Notes: generated by a model from the letters alone, not told the origin. 64,000 nt of DNA from Candidatus Dependentiae bacterium (GCA_013821315.1 JACDHA010000003.1:21411-85410); one strand, 5' to 3'. Counted from the first letter of the stretch, positions 1 through 8,694 are shown. Translations and numbers: made by a program.

Positions 1-142
1 CTGTTATAAGACTTTCAATTTTAGCTAGGTCACCATTTTTTGCTGCTTCTAGTAGTTGCTGATCCATTGTAGGAGAATCCATACTGTGACTAAGATAGGT
101 AAGGCTCATCAATGATAAAGTTACCAATTTAATTATCTTCAT
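1..142 (-). CDS. Secreted ankyrin-repeat protein, N-terminal part (runs off the window)
   Basis: Reading leftward from the ATG at 142, the frame stays open to the window edge and gives 47 codons. Residues 1-20 form a Sec-type signal peptide: a lysine near the start, a hydrophobic stretch, then SHSMD. The next residues (DQQLLEAAKNGDLAKIESLI) look like the first helix pair of an ankyrin repeat, in which aspartate or glycine precedes the second helix. The remainder of the gene lies outside the window, so repeat number and C-terminus are unknown. It heads a minus-strand cluster of related ankyrin genes. Probable exported host-interaction protein, by analogy with its neighbours. Confidence 0.75.
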   Translation of the reverse strand, partial: MKIIKLVTLSLMSLTYLSHSMDSPTMDQQLLEAAKNGDLAKIESLIT

Positions 143-307
143 AAGATTATCTTTCTAATTATTGCTCTAAGTTATTATTGCTATTATGCACTATAAAGCG
201 TAGCATATATAGTGCAATTGTCAATTATAAAATCAGAAGCATAGAGTATGTGTTTAATCATTAATCAAATGGGCAGGGTGCCGCTATGTTTTGGGCCTTT
301 GGTGCAT

Positions 308-457
308 TTAATCGGTTTGTTTTGATGAAACAAGAGCTTTAAAGTGATAGTAGAGAAGTTCAAGTACATTGTCTTTATCTCTTGCAGACTCGCCAGTATT
401 GTTTTTTGTGCGTGGATTGGCGCCATGTACCATTAGTAATGTATTGTATGGGATCCA
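308..457 (-). pseudogene. Remnant of an ankyrin-repeat gene
   Basis: The minus strand is open from 457 to a TAA at 308-310. It encodes a clear ankyrin signature (NTLLMVHGANPRTKNNTGES, then a helix ending LELLYYHFKALV). Just upstream in the same frame is a TAG at 458-460, and no signal peptide or good ribosome site precedes it. The frame differs from that of the ankyrin gene ending at 477, so this looks like the shifted or orphaned C-terminal tail of an ankyrin gene. A 41-residue product from the ATG at 433 is possible but unlikely. The rest of the stretch between 143 and 476 shows nothing I can interpret. Confidence 0.5.
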
Positions 458-476
458 CTATATTTTGGGTCTCTTT

Positions 477-1625
477 TTATACAATTTCGCACATACACTC
501 TCTTGAATTGCTCGGTTGCGGTGGTCCTTTTAGCAATTTAAAGATAAATTCTTTTAAAAACTCAAGATGAGTAGTTGTAGCGACAGTGAGTTCTATAGGC
601 GTTAAGCCAAGCTTGTTTTTTTTATCTAAAATAGTCGTACTGCCGGAAGTACTTAAAATAAACTCAAGCGCTTTTTTGCTTTTATACAAAAAGGCTATAT
701 GTAGCAATGTATTTTTATTTGCGTCAACTATATGTATACTAAAACCCTGTTTAAGAAGCTTTTTTAATTCGCTAATATCATCATGTTGTACGGCATAAAA
801 TAAATCTCTCACTTTAGAAGCCAAATATGCTTTAGCTGTTGGTGTTGCATAGACATTATTTTTTAAAAGGCTAATTATTTGAGCAGTATTATTTGAAATA
901 CAGGCTTTTACCAAGTTTTGTTGATTTTTTTTAGCCTGCTGGATACGAGGATTATTTAGTTCGTCAAGTAAAGGCTGTGGCATATAATTTACTAAAACTT
1001 CTAATATTTGATTAAATTTAGAGGTTAGGGCAACGTTTAAGAGAATTCTTTTGTTACTCTTACTTAAAACGTTTGACGCTCCTCTTTGTAGTAACAACTC
1101 AAGGACAGCTGTATGCCCATTGCGCATTGCACAACACATAGGTATTTCTCCATCAGTATCAACAGCATTCAGATGAGCACCTGCATTGAGTAATAATTCT
1201 GTTATCGCTACATATCCTAGGCTTACAGCACAATGTAAAGGTGTTTCTTTAAAAATAGTTCGTGTATTAACCTGAGCGTTAGAGCGTATAAGTAACTCTG
1301 CTACTTGAGTATTGCCCGATTCAGCAGCTAAGTGGAGTGGTGTAGTAAAGAATTGATCTTGGGCATTAACTTGTGCACCTTTATTAATAAGGAGCTCTGC
1401 GCCTACTAAAAACCCACTTTGTGCTGCCCAATGGAGAAGTGTTTGCTGATTTTCGTCTTGAGCATTAATGCAAGAGTTATCATGATTTATAAGATCTAAA
1501 AGGGTATCTGTTTGTTCAGTTCTAAGTGCTTTAATAAATGTATGTTTCAAAGAGCTTAAGTCCATGCTAGAAACTGTCGATCCTGTAAATAGTAAAAGAT
1601 ACACTAAATAGCCAGTTAATCTCAT
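477..1625 (-). CDS. Secreted ankyrin-repeat protein, paralogue of the gene at 1640-3001
   Basis: The ATG at 1625 was chosen because AGGAG lies just upstream and it starts a signal peptide (MRLTGYLVYLLLFTGSTVSS, then MD); the open frame extends 14 codons further without a ribosome site. The product is 382 residues. Ankyrin repeats occupy about residues 45-210, with repeated LLHWAAQSG, TPLHLAAESG and TPLHCAVSLG helices. From about 230 it carries a C-terminal module (KKNQQNLVKAC, then KVRDLFYAVQHDD, then NTLLHIA) that recurs in three other ankyrin proteins here. Probably exported and aimed at host proteins; the target cannot be inferred. The last residues are rich in proline and cysteine. Confidence 0.85.
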   Translation of the reverse strand: MRLTGYLVYLLLFTGSTVSSMDLSSLKHTFIKALRTEQTDTLLDLINHDNSCINAQDENQQTLLHWAAQSGFLVGAELLINKGAQVNAQDQFFTTPLHLAAESGNTQVAELLIRSNAQVNTRTIFKETPLHCAVSLGYVAITELLLNAGAHLNAVDTDGEIPMCCAMRNGHTAVLELLLQRGASNVLSKSNKRILLNVALTSKFNQILEVLVNYMPQPLLDELNNPRIQQAKKNQQNLVKACISNNTAQIISLLKNNVYATPTAKAYLASKVRDLFYAVQHDDISELKKLLKQGFSIHIVDANKNTLLHIAFLYKSKKALEFILSTSGSTTILDKKNKLGLTPIELTVATTTHLEFLKEFIFKLLKGPPQPSNSRECMCEIV

Positions 1626-1639
1626 CAAAACTCCTAATA

Positions 1640-3001
1640 TTATTGAATAGTGCAAAAAAGATTCCATTTGTTTTGAGGGTAAGCTGGCTGAGGCCCTGCT
1701 TGTAGCTGCTCTAAAAGCTCTTTTAAAAATTCAAAATGCTCCGTAGTAGACACAGCAATTTCTAAAGGGGTTAACCCATAGTTGTTTTTTGCATTTAAAT
1801 TACAAGTGCCATGTGAAATACTTAAAAGAAGATGAATAACTTTTTTGCTTTTATAATAAAAAGCCTTATGAAGCAAAGTATTTCCTAACTTGTCTTTACA
1901 GTGCATGCTCAACCCGTTTTTAAGAAGCTTTTTTACAGCAATACTATCGTCTTGAGCCACTGCAGAGAACAATTCTTGTACTTTAAGGGCAAGAAAGTTT
2001 TTGACTTGTGCTGTTGCATAAACTTTGTTTTTTAAGAGCTTAAGTATTGTAATTATATTTTGTTTAGCTAGTGCTTGGGCAAGTTTCTGTTGATTTTGGC
2101 AAGCTTTTATAATGCTGCTGTTACTACTGTAAGAAGGTATGGCTGCACCATGGGCAATGAGGACCTCAAGAGCTTCTTTGTTATTTTGGTTTTCAGCTTC
2201 TTTTAGTGGTGTTATTTTTAAAGAGTCTTGAGCATTACTGTCTGCGCCATAATACAGTAGTAACTATAATGCTTTACTATAACCATTATAGGCTGCCCAA
2301 TGCAAAGGTGTAGCTTTATTACTATCTAGAGCATCAATGTGAGCGCCATTTTTAAAAAGTACTTTTAGCACGCCAATTTGACCGTTATGTGCAGCTAAAT
2401 GTAAAGGTGTAGCTTTGTCTTTATCTTGAGCATTACTCTCTGCTCCATAAGCTAAAAGCAGCTTTGCAATTTCTTTGTTTCCGTTGCGTGCTGCCCAATG
2501 TAAAGGGGTGAGTGATCGGTAATCTAAACTGCTACAATCTGCTCCATGAGCTAAAAGAAACTGCGCTGTTTGCATATGAGCATTCATAGCTGCCCAATGT
2601 AGCGGGGTGTACTGGTTGCTATCTTGACAGTTAATAAGAGTGCCATTGTTGCTCAGTAGAGCGAGTAAGCTCGTGTGGCCATTTGCTGCAGCGCAATGGA
2701 GAGGAATTTCATTTTGCTTATTGTGAGCATCGCTAAAAGCACCATGATGTATAAGCAGCTCTGCCACGTCTTTGTGTCCATTATAGGCAGCCCAATGAAG
2801 CAGGGTATTGCCCTCTGAATCTCTGCTATAAATATAATTAGAGTCTCTATTAATAGATTCTAAAATAAAGGGTATATCTGCGTGAATTACTGCTTCTCTA
2901 AGCTCTTGCTCATACCATTGCCGAGGTATATCAGGGTCCATAGAGTAACTGTATGTAGTGAGCAGCATGTATATAACTCTTAGAGCACTAAATGTTTTCA
3001 T
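1640..3001 (-). pseudogene. Secreted ankyrin-repeat gene interrupted by one in-frame amber codon
   Basis: From the ATG at 3001 (signal peptide ending YSYSMD) the frame encodes 245 residues of six or more ankyrin repeats, then meets TAG at 2264-2266. The same frame continues open to a stop at 1640. The text around the stop reads GYSKAL, stop, LLLYYGADSNAQDS, which is a normal repeat if the stop was GAG (Glu). The downstream half holds another repeat and the C-terminal module shared with the 477-1625 gene (KVQELFSAVAQDD, then NTLLHKAFYYKSKK). A single G-to-T change explains the interruption. The upstream half could still make a truncated secreted ankyrin protein. A sequencing error is the main alternative. 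Confidence 0.8.
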
Positions 3002-3129
3002 ATTATCTCATAGATACTTTGTTTATGCAGTATTTATATTTATAATAGTATATTATATACAATGCTCAAGTCTACATTTTTAGCAATGAGTATTTTGATT
3101 AAAGTATATAAGTAAAAATAAAAAAATAG

Positions 3130-3158
3130 TTGACAACGGGTTTGAATATACGTAAAAT
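3130..3158 (+). promoter_or_regulatory. Sigma-70-type promoter of spoVG
   Basis: TTGACA at 3130-3135 is followed after 17 bases by TAAAAT at 3153-3158, about 70 bases before the spoVG start. The -35 box matches the consensus exactly and the spacing is optimal, so expression is probably strong and constitutive. Confidence 0.75.
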
Positions 3159-3230
3159 AGTATTTGAGTTTATCTTGAAATGTATTTAACACGTAAAGCA
3201 TGTCCATCATGCTTACCTTTAAGGACTCTC

Positions 3231-3497
3231 ATGCGCATTACAGAAGTAAAGGTATACCCGGCAACAGAAAGTAGTAGACTCAAAGCCTATGCAACTATTG
3301 TCTTTGAAGATTGCTTTATTGTACGTGATTTGAAAGTAATTGAAGGTGCAAAAGGTCTTTTTGTTTCAATGCCTTCTCGTAGACGTAAAGATGGAACTTT
3401 TAGAGATATAGTCCATCCCTTAAATTCAGATACGCGCAAGATGATAGAAGATCGTGTTATAGAAGAGTTCAATCAAACTCATATTTTAGAAATTTAA
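3231..3497 (+). CDS. spoVG: SpoVG family nucleic-acid-binding regulator
   Basis: An 88-residue protein beginning MRITEVKVYP, with the family landmarks LKAYATIVFEDCFIVRDLKVIEG and GLFVSMPSRRRKDG and a DIVHPLN segment. SpoVG proteins are small DNA/RNA-binding regulators found in many bacteria, including ones that do not sporulate. The ATG at 3231 fits the family N-terminus and follows AAGGA; an upstream ATG at 3180 in the same frame would add 17 residues that do not resemble the family. A strong promoter lies upstream and tRNA-Gln follows 9 bases after the stop, perhaps cotranscribed. No sporulation genes are nearby. Confidence 0.95.
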   Translation: MRITEVKVYPATESSRLKAYATIVFEDCFIVRDLKVIEGAKGLFVSMPSRRRKDGTFRDIVHPLNSDTRKMIEDRVIEEFNQTHILEI

Positions 3498-3506
3498 AAA
3501 TGTTAT

Positions 3507-3581
3507 TGGGGTGTAGCCAAGCGGTAAGGCACTAGGTTTTGGTCCTGGCATGCGGAGGTTCGAATCCTTCCACCCCAGCCA
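3507..3581 (+). tRNA. tRNA-Gln (anticodon UUG)
   Basis: The 75-base cloverleaf has a 7-bp acceptor stem (TGGGGTG with CACCCCA), the D arm GCCAAGCGGTAAGGC, the anticodon loop TTTTGGT with anticodon TTG, the T arm GGAGGTTCGAATCCTTC, and an encoded CCA end. The U at position 1 is typical of bacterial glutamine tRNAs. Confidence 0.95.
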
Positions 3582-3653
3582 AGTAAGTATAAGTCATTGC
3601 ATGTAAGTGTAATGACTTATTTGTTTTTAAATAGTTGCCATTCTAGCTTTATT

Positions 3654-4766
3654 TTAAGCTAACTTAATTGTATAACTTATGCTTCTTCCGCCTGCTGGTA
3701 AACGTTCGATACAACCAGAAGCTAAAAGCTCCTGTAGGTCTCTTGTAGCAGTAGCTTTAGAGCAGTGTGCTATTTTTATATACTTTTGAGCTGTTATACC
3801 ACCTTTAAAATCACCATCTTCTTCGTTAAGCATTCTTGCTAATACTTTAGATTGTCGTTCATTTAATTGTAAGCCATAGTCATTCCAGAATTGAGCCTGT
3901 TTAACTACCATAGTTATGTGCTCTTGCGTATCTAAAAGAGCATTGTGTATTGTTTTCACGAAGTATTCTATCCAACGCGTGATATCTATATCAGCTTTGC
4001 TAACTAGCGAAAGTTCTTGATAATATTCTTTTTTATGTTTTTGTATTCTGGTTGAAAGGCTAAATGCAATTGGCTTTTTTAGTTCTTGAGATAAAGCTTT
4101 TTCTGCAATAGCTCGGCCTATACGTCCATTACCATCATCAAATGGATGAATACTCTCAAAATAGAGATGAGCAATAGCTGCTCTTACTGGACCGGGAAGT
4201 TGGGACGCCTTTGCAGGATCTGTTGCGTTAAACCAAGAGATAAATTGCTCCATTTCATATTCAAGATTTGTACTAGGAGGAGCTACAAAATGAACAGTCT
4301 CTCTGTCTACAGGGCCTGAGGCTATGTGCATCGGTTCGCTACCTGTTCTCCATTTGCCTACTTCTAAGTTTTTGTAAGGCATGGGTAATATCATGGAGTG
4401 CCATGCAAAGAGCTCTTCTTTGGTAAGGGGTTGGGCATAATTTCCTCTAACGGCAATCATGAGTTGAGCTATACCTATTGCTCGAGGATCATTAACAGGT
4501 TCAGAATTTTTACTAAGCCCTAACTGGTTTCTAAGAGATGACCTTACTTCTTGTATATTTAACTTTTCACCTTCAATTTCTGATGTTTTTATCGCTTCTG
4601 AAGTCATTAAGTTAACTGTGGTGTCAACTTTTAAATTATATGGTAAGCAGCCTAGTTTATCTGATAAAGATACAGTTTCAATAGCATAGTGATAGAGCAT
4701 ATCTTGTATGTTAGTAAGGTTATACTTAAAATGTGGCCATTGTGGATGTTGCCAAATATATTTCAT
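3654..4766 (-). CDS. Fic-domain AMPylase with N-terminal inhibitory helix and C-terminal winged helix
   Basis: A 370-residue protein. The Fic motif HPFDDGNGRIGR starts at His207, the catalytic residue for transferring AMP (or another nucleotide) to a target hydroxyl. Residues 61-66 (TSEIEG) match the inhibitory (S/T)xxxE(G/N) helix, so this is a class II, self-inhibited enzyme. The N-terminus (about 1-85) resembles the DUF4172 region that commonly precedes such Fic domains. Residues from about 325 to the end look like a winged-helix DNA-binding domain (KYIKIAHCSKATATRDLQELLASG). No signal peptide, so it acts inside the cell. The repeated palindromic sites just upstream suggest it represses its own promoter. 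Confidence 0.92.
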   Translation of the reverse strand: MKYIWQHPQWPHFKYNLTNIQDMLYHYAIETVSLSDKLGCLPYNLKVDTTVNLMTSEAIKTSEIEGEKLNIQEVRSSLRNQLGLSKNSEPVNDPRAIGIAQLMIAVRGNYAQPLTKEELFAWHSMILPMPYKNLEVGKWRTGSEPMHIASGPVDRETVHFVAPPSTNLEYEMEQFISWFNATDPAKASQLPGPVRAAIAHLYFESIHPFDDGNGRIGRAIAEKALSQELKKPIAFSLSTRIQKHKKEYYQELSLVSKADIDITRWIEYFVKTIHNALLDTQEHITMVVKQAQFWNDYGLQLNERQSKVLARMLNEEDGDFKGGITAQKYIKIAHCSKATATRDLQELLASGCIERLPAGGRSISYTIKLA

Positions 4767-4807
4767 AGTTTTAATGTGCCTTTCTGTTATCTATAGTTAT
4801 AAGACCA

Positions 4808-4861
4808 TGAGCCGATTATACTACTTAATCGGCTCAAAAGAAAACAAAACTTGAGCCGATT
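4808..4861. promoter_or_regulatory. Palindromic operator plus third half-site upstream of fic
   Basis: TGAGCCGATTA at 4808-4818 is matched by its exact reverse complement at 4826-4836, with a 7-base spacer. A third copy, TGAGCCGATT, lies at 4852-4861 in direct orientation. The cluster is 42-95 bases upstream of the fic start codon, where a repressor would act. The Fic protein's own winged-helix domain is the obvious candidate ligand. Confidence 0.65.
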
Positions 4862-5042
4862 GCTAGTAGATAGTGGAAATTAAAGTTGTTTATTGAATTT
4901 AAAATGGTTAGATCCTGCAATTCAGCTATGTGGTTTTTCTATTGATTGATAGTATCTAAAATCAAGAAGTAATTTACTTTACCTATTACTTGCTTATGGT
5001 ATTCTAAAATAAGATTTAATTAAGTAAGCTATTAGTATATAA

Positions 5043-5072
5043 ACAAGCCACTAGATAACTATAGTGGCTTGT
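5043..5072 (+). other. Hairpin in the maf leader
   Basis: ACAAGCCACTA at 5043-5053 pairs with TAGTGGCTTGT at 5062-5072 around an 8-base loop. It ends 22 bases before the maf start codon and has no T-run, so it is not a classical terminator. It may be a leader structure or a protein-binding palindrome. The remainder of the 4767-5094 gap holds the fic operator and nothing else I recognise. Confidence 0.45.
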
Positions 5073-5094
5073 ATCTTTGGTAAAGGTATATATC

Positions 5095-5718
5095 ATGAAG
5101 CATGTATTATTACTCGCCTCTCAATCAGCAACTCGTAAAGAGCTCCTTTCAAAAATAGAATTTCCTTTTACGGTTATAAAGCAAGATGCTAATGAGCATT
5201 CCATTGATTGGAGTTTGCCCTTAGAGCAATTAGTAACGCTTATTGCTGCATTAAAAATGGATAGCGTTGAAATGCCACAATTGCCTGAAGGTTCTATTGC
5301 TTTTGTGCTTACTGCTGACACTTTATGTCAAGATCAAGCAGGAGTAAATCATGGAAAGCCCGATGATTACCAAGATGCTGTTGCTAAAATCAAAGCATTA
5401 CGTAAAGGCTCCATGGTTTCAACAGGATTCTGTATAGAAAAAAGAGAGCTTAAGGCAGGCATATGGTACACAGTTGAGCGTAAAATAAGCGTAGTAACTG
5501 CTGAGTGCATGTTTGTAGTGCCAGACAACTGGATAGAGCGTTATATTGCTCATTCTCCTGCGCTTGAAGTAGCAGGCGCTATAGCCATAGAAGGATATGG
5601 GCTGCAGTTTTTACATTCTTTAGCTGGGTCGTATACTGCTATTTTGGGACTACCGCTTTACGAGGTACGTGACGCCCTAGAAGAGCTCGGTTTCTTTGCG
5701 CCTGAGCTGTCCGCTTAA
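5095..5718 (+). CDS. maf: Maf-like nucleotide pyrophosphatase
   Basis: A 207-residue protein with the three Maf signatures: LASQSATRKELL at the N-terminus, TADTLCQDQ in the middle and GKPDDYQDAV after it. Maf enzymes hydrolyse non-canonical or modified nucleoside triphosphates to monophosphates in the cytoplasm. The ATG at 5095 matches the family start and follows AAAGG; a frame start at 5077 would add six atypical residues. The 3' end overlaps a convergent small gene by about 80 bases. The subfamily (dTTP/UTP or m7GTP type) cannot be told confidently from these motifs. Confidence 0.9.
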   Translation: MKHVLLLASQSATRKELLSKIEFPFTVIKQDANEHSIDWSLPLEQLVTLIAALKMDSVEMPQLPEGSIAFVLTADTLCQDQAGVNHGKPDDYQDAVAKIKALRKGSMVSTGFCIEKRELKAGIWYTVERKISVVTAECMFVVPDNWIERYIAHSPALEVAGAIAIEGYGLQFLHSLAGSYTAILGLPLYEVRDALEELGFFAPELSA

Positions 5719-5866
5719 CAGGAACTACTAACGCTGGCTTTGTGCCTAGTGCACCAAGAGCGGTAGTCGCTTTTTTAGCTGGAGCTACTAAGCTTTTAAC
5801 TGCTGTTTTTACGTACCAGTGAAGCACTACTGAAAGTGCAAGCATTAGAATAACATATTTTTTCAT
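5639..5866 (-). CDS. Small membrane-anchored or secreted basic protein
   Basis: A 75-residue protein: MKKYVILMLALSVVLHWYV forms one hydrophobic segment, followed by a tail rich in lysine, arginine, alanine and proline with almost no acidic residues. AAGGGG stands just before the ATG at 5866. It overlaps the last 80 bases of maf on the opposite strand, which lowers confidence because the overlap could make the frame appear open by chance. No family is recognised. The basic tail would suit binding to nucleic acid or cell wall. Confidence 0.5.
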   Translation of the reverse strand: MKKYVILMLALSVVLHWYVKTAVKSLVAPAKKATTALGALGTKPALVVPVKRTAQAQRNRALLGRHVPRKAVVPK

Positions 5867-6043
5867 ACTACCCCTTTTTAAATACAAGCTTTGTGTAGTA
5901 TCTATCCTACTATAATTTTAACTCAAATTGCAATATTATTTTTGTGATTAATCTCTCTTAAGGCGCTATAAGTAGTTAGCGATGATGTAAAAATAAAGTA
6001 TACTACTAGTATAAGCTCTGACATTAGTAGATTAAGGACAGCT

Positions 6044-6994
6044 ATGGCAATAATAAAAACAGATAAACTCAGCAAAGTGTTTATAACTTCAACGGGTAGT
6101 ATAAATGCTGTTAAAGATATTTCGCTTTCAGTTAAAGCGGGTGAAATTTATGGATTTCTTGGACCTAATGGTGCAGGTAAGACAACAACACTCCGTATGC
6201 TTTGCACGTTAATGCAGCCTACTGGTGGTACTGCTTTTGTAGCAGAGTATAATTTAATTACGCAGCAAGACAAAGTACGTGAATCTATAGGGTATGTAAG
6301 CCAAATAGGCGGCCTTATAGAAAATCTGAGTGGTCGAGAAAACTTGGTTTTTCAAGGGCGTTTTTATGGGATGTCTAAAAAAAAATCGCAAGAACGTGCG
6401 CAAGAGCTTATACAGTTTTTTGAGCTGGAGCTTTTTATTGATCGCTTAGTGCAAACTTATTCAGGCGGTCAAAAGCGACGCGTAGAGCTTGCTGTTGGTA
6501 TTATGCATAAGCCAAAGTTGCTCTTTTTAGATGAACCTACCTTAGGCTTGGATTCACAGAGCAGGATGCATTTATGGCAACAGGTTAAGCTTTTACAAAA
6601 ACAAGGGACAACTATATTTTTAACTACCCATTATTTAGAAGAAGCAGATACTATTTGTGACCGCATTGGTATTATTGATCAAGGTACTATCATAATAGAA
6701 GGTACTCCTCAAAAATTAAAACAACAGATTGCTCAAGATACCATTACCGTAGCTATTAACCCTGAGCAGGTAGAACAAGCATATACGCTTTTAAAGCTAG
6801 AGCCTTATGTTGAGGCTATCGATAAGCATGATTCTGAGCTTAAAATAGGCGTAGCTGAAAGTGAAGAAATAGTACTGTTAGTTTTACGTACACTTGACGC
6901 TGCGGGAATAACAATTAAAACTATTTCTCAGTCTCGTCCTACACTTGATGATGTGTTTTTATATTATACTGGCCGCTCGTTAAGAGAAAAATAG
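6044..6994 (+). CDS. ABC-2 type transporter, ATP-binding subunit (first pair)
   Basis: A 316-residue ATPase of the DrrA/CcmA class. Walker A is GPNGAGKTT (about 40-48), the signature is YSGGQKRR, Walker B is LLFLDEPTLGLD, and the H-loop is TTHYLEEAD. The C-terminal 90 residues form the extra domain typical of DrrA-like exporters (ending RPTLDDVFLYYTGRSLREK). It powers an export permease encoded 7 bases downstream, in an operon that also holds an ankyrin protein and a second ABC pair. The substrate is not evident; drugs, lipids or polysaccharide are typical for the class. Confidence 0.93.
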   Translation: MAIIKTDKLSKVFITSTGSINAVKDISLSVKAGEIYGFLGPNGAGKTTTLRMLCTLMQPTGGTAFVAEYNLITQQDKVRESIGYVSQIGGLIENLSGRENLVFQGRFYGMSKKKSQERAQELIQFFELELFIDRLVQTYSGGQKRRVELAVGIMHKPKLLFLDEPTLGLDSQSRMHLWQQVKLLQKQGTTIFLTTHYLEEADTICDRIGIIDQGTIIIEGTPQKLKQQIAQDTITVAINPEQVEQAYTLLKLEPYVEAIDKHDSELKIGVAESEEIVLLVLRTLDAAGITIKTISQSRPTLDDVFLYYTGRSLREK

Positions 6995-7001
6995 AGGTTA
7001 T

Positions 7002-7763
7002 ATGAAATTGTTACGTGATATATGGATTGTATTTATCCAAAATTTGCTTATAGGATGGCGTAATCCTTTAAGGTCGTTAGTAGGTCTTTTTCAACCAATC
7101 TGTTTTTTAGTGTTGTTTGCACCGCTTCTTAACACTATTGCTGAGGTGCCTGGTTTTCCTCCCGGAGGTGCTCTTGCTGTATTTACTCCTGGATTATTGA
7201 TTATGATGGCTCTTTATAGTTCCGCTTTTGTAGGCTTTACCTTGCTTGCTGATATACGACTTGGTGTTATTGAGCGCTTGCAAGTAGCGCCTATTAGTCG
7301 TAGTGCCCTTATTGTAGGCCGTGCACTACGTGATAGCACTGTGCTCTTTGGGCAAGCGCTTGTGCTTGTTGCCAGTGCTTGGTGTATAGGTTTAAAAGTA
7401 TATATAGTTCCTGTAATGCTTGGTATTATCTTAGCGCTTTTAGTAGGTTTAATGGTAGCGGCATTTTCTTATGGTATAGCGCTGCGTGTAAAAGATGAGT
7501 ATAGTTTAGCGCCAACGATAAACTTTTTTCTTATACCACTTCAATTGCTTTCGGGTATTACGTTGCCACTTACTCTTGCTCCTTCTTGGATACAATGGGT
7601 AGCAAAAGCTAATCCTCTTTCTTACGCAGTAACTGCTGCTCGCCTTTTATTTAATGGGGTTATTATGCATACCTCAGTTGCTCTTGCGTTTGGCATTATA
7701 TTTTTTTTAGCTCTGTTTTTTTTATGGTGGGCAGTACGATCATTTAAGAGTATTATGGGTTAG
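7002..7763 (+). CDS. ABC-2 type transporter permease (first pair)
   Basis: A 253-residue membrane protein with about six hydrophobic segments and the ABC-2 arrangement: an N-terminal amphipathic region (WRNPLRSLVGLFQP), the stretch IRLGVIERLQVAPISRSALIVGRALRD, and the late motif PLQLLSGITLPL...WIQWVAKANPLSYAV, which matches DrrB-like permeases. It pairs with the ATPase ending 7 bases upstream. Together they should form an inner-membrane exporter. Substrate unknown. Confidence 0.92.
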   Translation: MKLLRDIWIVFIQNLLIGWRNPLRSLVGLFQPICFLVLFAPLLNTIAEVPGFPPGGALAVFTPGLLIMMALYSSAFVGFTLLADIRLGVIERLQVAPISRSALIVGRALRDSTVLFGQALVLVASAWCIGLKVYIVPVMLGIILALLVGLMVAAFSYGIALRVKDEYSLAPTINFFLIPLQLLSGITLPLTLAPSWIQWVAKANPLSYAVTAARLLFNGVIMHTSVALAFGIIFFLALFFLWWAVRSFKSIMG

Positions 7764-7859
7764 CAAGGAGCTCGATTAATTATACTAAGTATTGCTTCTA
7801 AGTAATGCTCGTTTTATGCTCATTAAGCTAACAGTGTATTGTTTTATTAAAGGAATTAT

Positions 7860-8672
7860 ATGAATATCAATGAGCAGTTTATAGAAGCATGTTCTTCTGG
7901 TGACAGAGAAAAGGCACAAGAGCTTTTAGCCGCAGGTGCAGATATACATACCAGCCAAGATGATGCCTTACTTATAGCAGTAGAGCATGGTCACCTACCC
8001 ATAGTTAAACTTTTGCTTGCTCATGGTGCAGATGTTCATGCTGATGAAGACTTTAGCATTCGTTGGGCGGCTCAAGCAGGCAGTAAAGAACTTATGGGAC
8101 TACTACTTGCAGCAGGCGCTAATCCTCATGCACGCGCAGAAGAAGCATTAATACTTGCTTCTAAAAATGGTTATCTAGAGATCGTAGAGGTGCTCTTGGC
8201 AGCTGGTGCTGATATTCATGCTCAAGAAGATGCAGCTTTAAAGCAAGCAGCAGCTCATGGTCGTAATGATATAGTTGAGCTGCTTTTGCTTTCTGGTGCA
8301 CATATACATATTGACAATAATACGCCCTTGTTGGGTGCTGCTCAAAGTGGTCATTTAGAAATAATAACAACGCTTATGGCTGCTGGAGCCGATAGTCATG
8401 CTGCTGATGATGCTGCGTTAATATTTGCTGCAGAACATGGTCATGCACATATAGTACGTTTTCTGCTTGAGCATGGAGCTGATGTGCATACTTATAAAGA
8501 TTTGGCATTACTGCTTGGTATCCAATATGGCCATCAAGATGTAGTAAAACTATTACTTGAGTTTGGCAAAGATACGTATACTCAGGCATCACTGAGCAAT
8601 GGTCATCAGCTAGCTCAAGAAATGGGTAACGTAGCCCTGATAGCTCAGTTAAGTGAGGCTTTAAAAAAATAA
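7860..8672 (+). CDS. Leaderless ankyrin-repeat protein inside the ABC transporter operon
   Basis: A 270-residue protein built almost wholly of about seven ankyrin repeats of 31-33 residues (GADIHAQEDAALKQAAAHGR style). There is no signal peptide, unlike nearly every other ankyrin protein in the window, so it is cytoplasmic or exported by another route. AAAGGAATTAT precedes the ATG. The alternating HA-x-D-D-A-L and GHLEIV pattern is more regular than in the neighbouring ankyrin proteins and recalls those of amoebal giant viruses; that likeness is from memory. Its position between two exporter pairs, 22 bases before the second ATPase, suggests a scaffold, regulator or cargo role, but this is inference. 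Confidence 0.9.
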   Translation: MNINEQFIEACSSGDREKAQELLAAGADIHTSQDDALLIAVEHGHLPIVKLLLAHGADVHADEDFSIRWAAQAGSKELMGLLLAAGANPHARAEEALILASKNGYLEIVEVLLAAGADIHAQEDAALKQAAAHGRNDIVELLLLSGAHIHIDNNTPLLGAAQSGHLEIITTLMAAGADSHAADDAALIFAAEHGHAHIVRFLLEHGADVHTYKDLALLLGIQYGHQDVVKLLLEFGKDTYTQASLSNGHQLAQEMGNVALIAQLSEALKK

Positions 8673-8694
8673 ATAACGTATAAGGAAATAACAT

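Noticed and set aside
2264..2266. TAG read as a sense codon (stop-codon reassignment)
   Set aside because: TAG ends normal genes in this window, for example recA (59086-59088) and the first ABC ATPase (6992-6994), so it is a working stop codon here.
3231..3497. spoVG as a sign of endospore formation
   Set aside because: SpoVG occurs widely in non-sporulating bacteria, and no sporulation genes are present in the window.
8161..8694. Long open frames antisense to the ankyrin gene at 7860-8672
   Set aside because: They mirror the repeat structure of the sense gene, lack ribosome sites and give His/Tyr/Leu-rich nonsense; typical shadows of ankyrin repeats.
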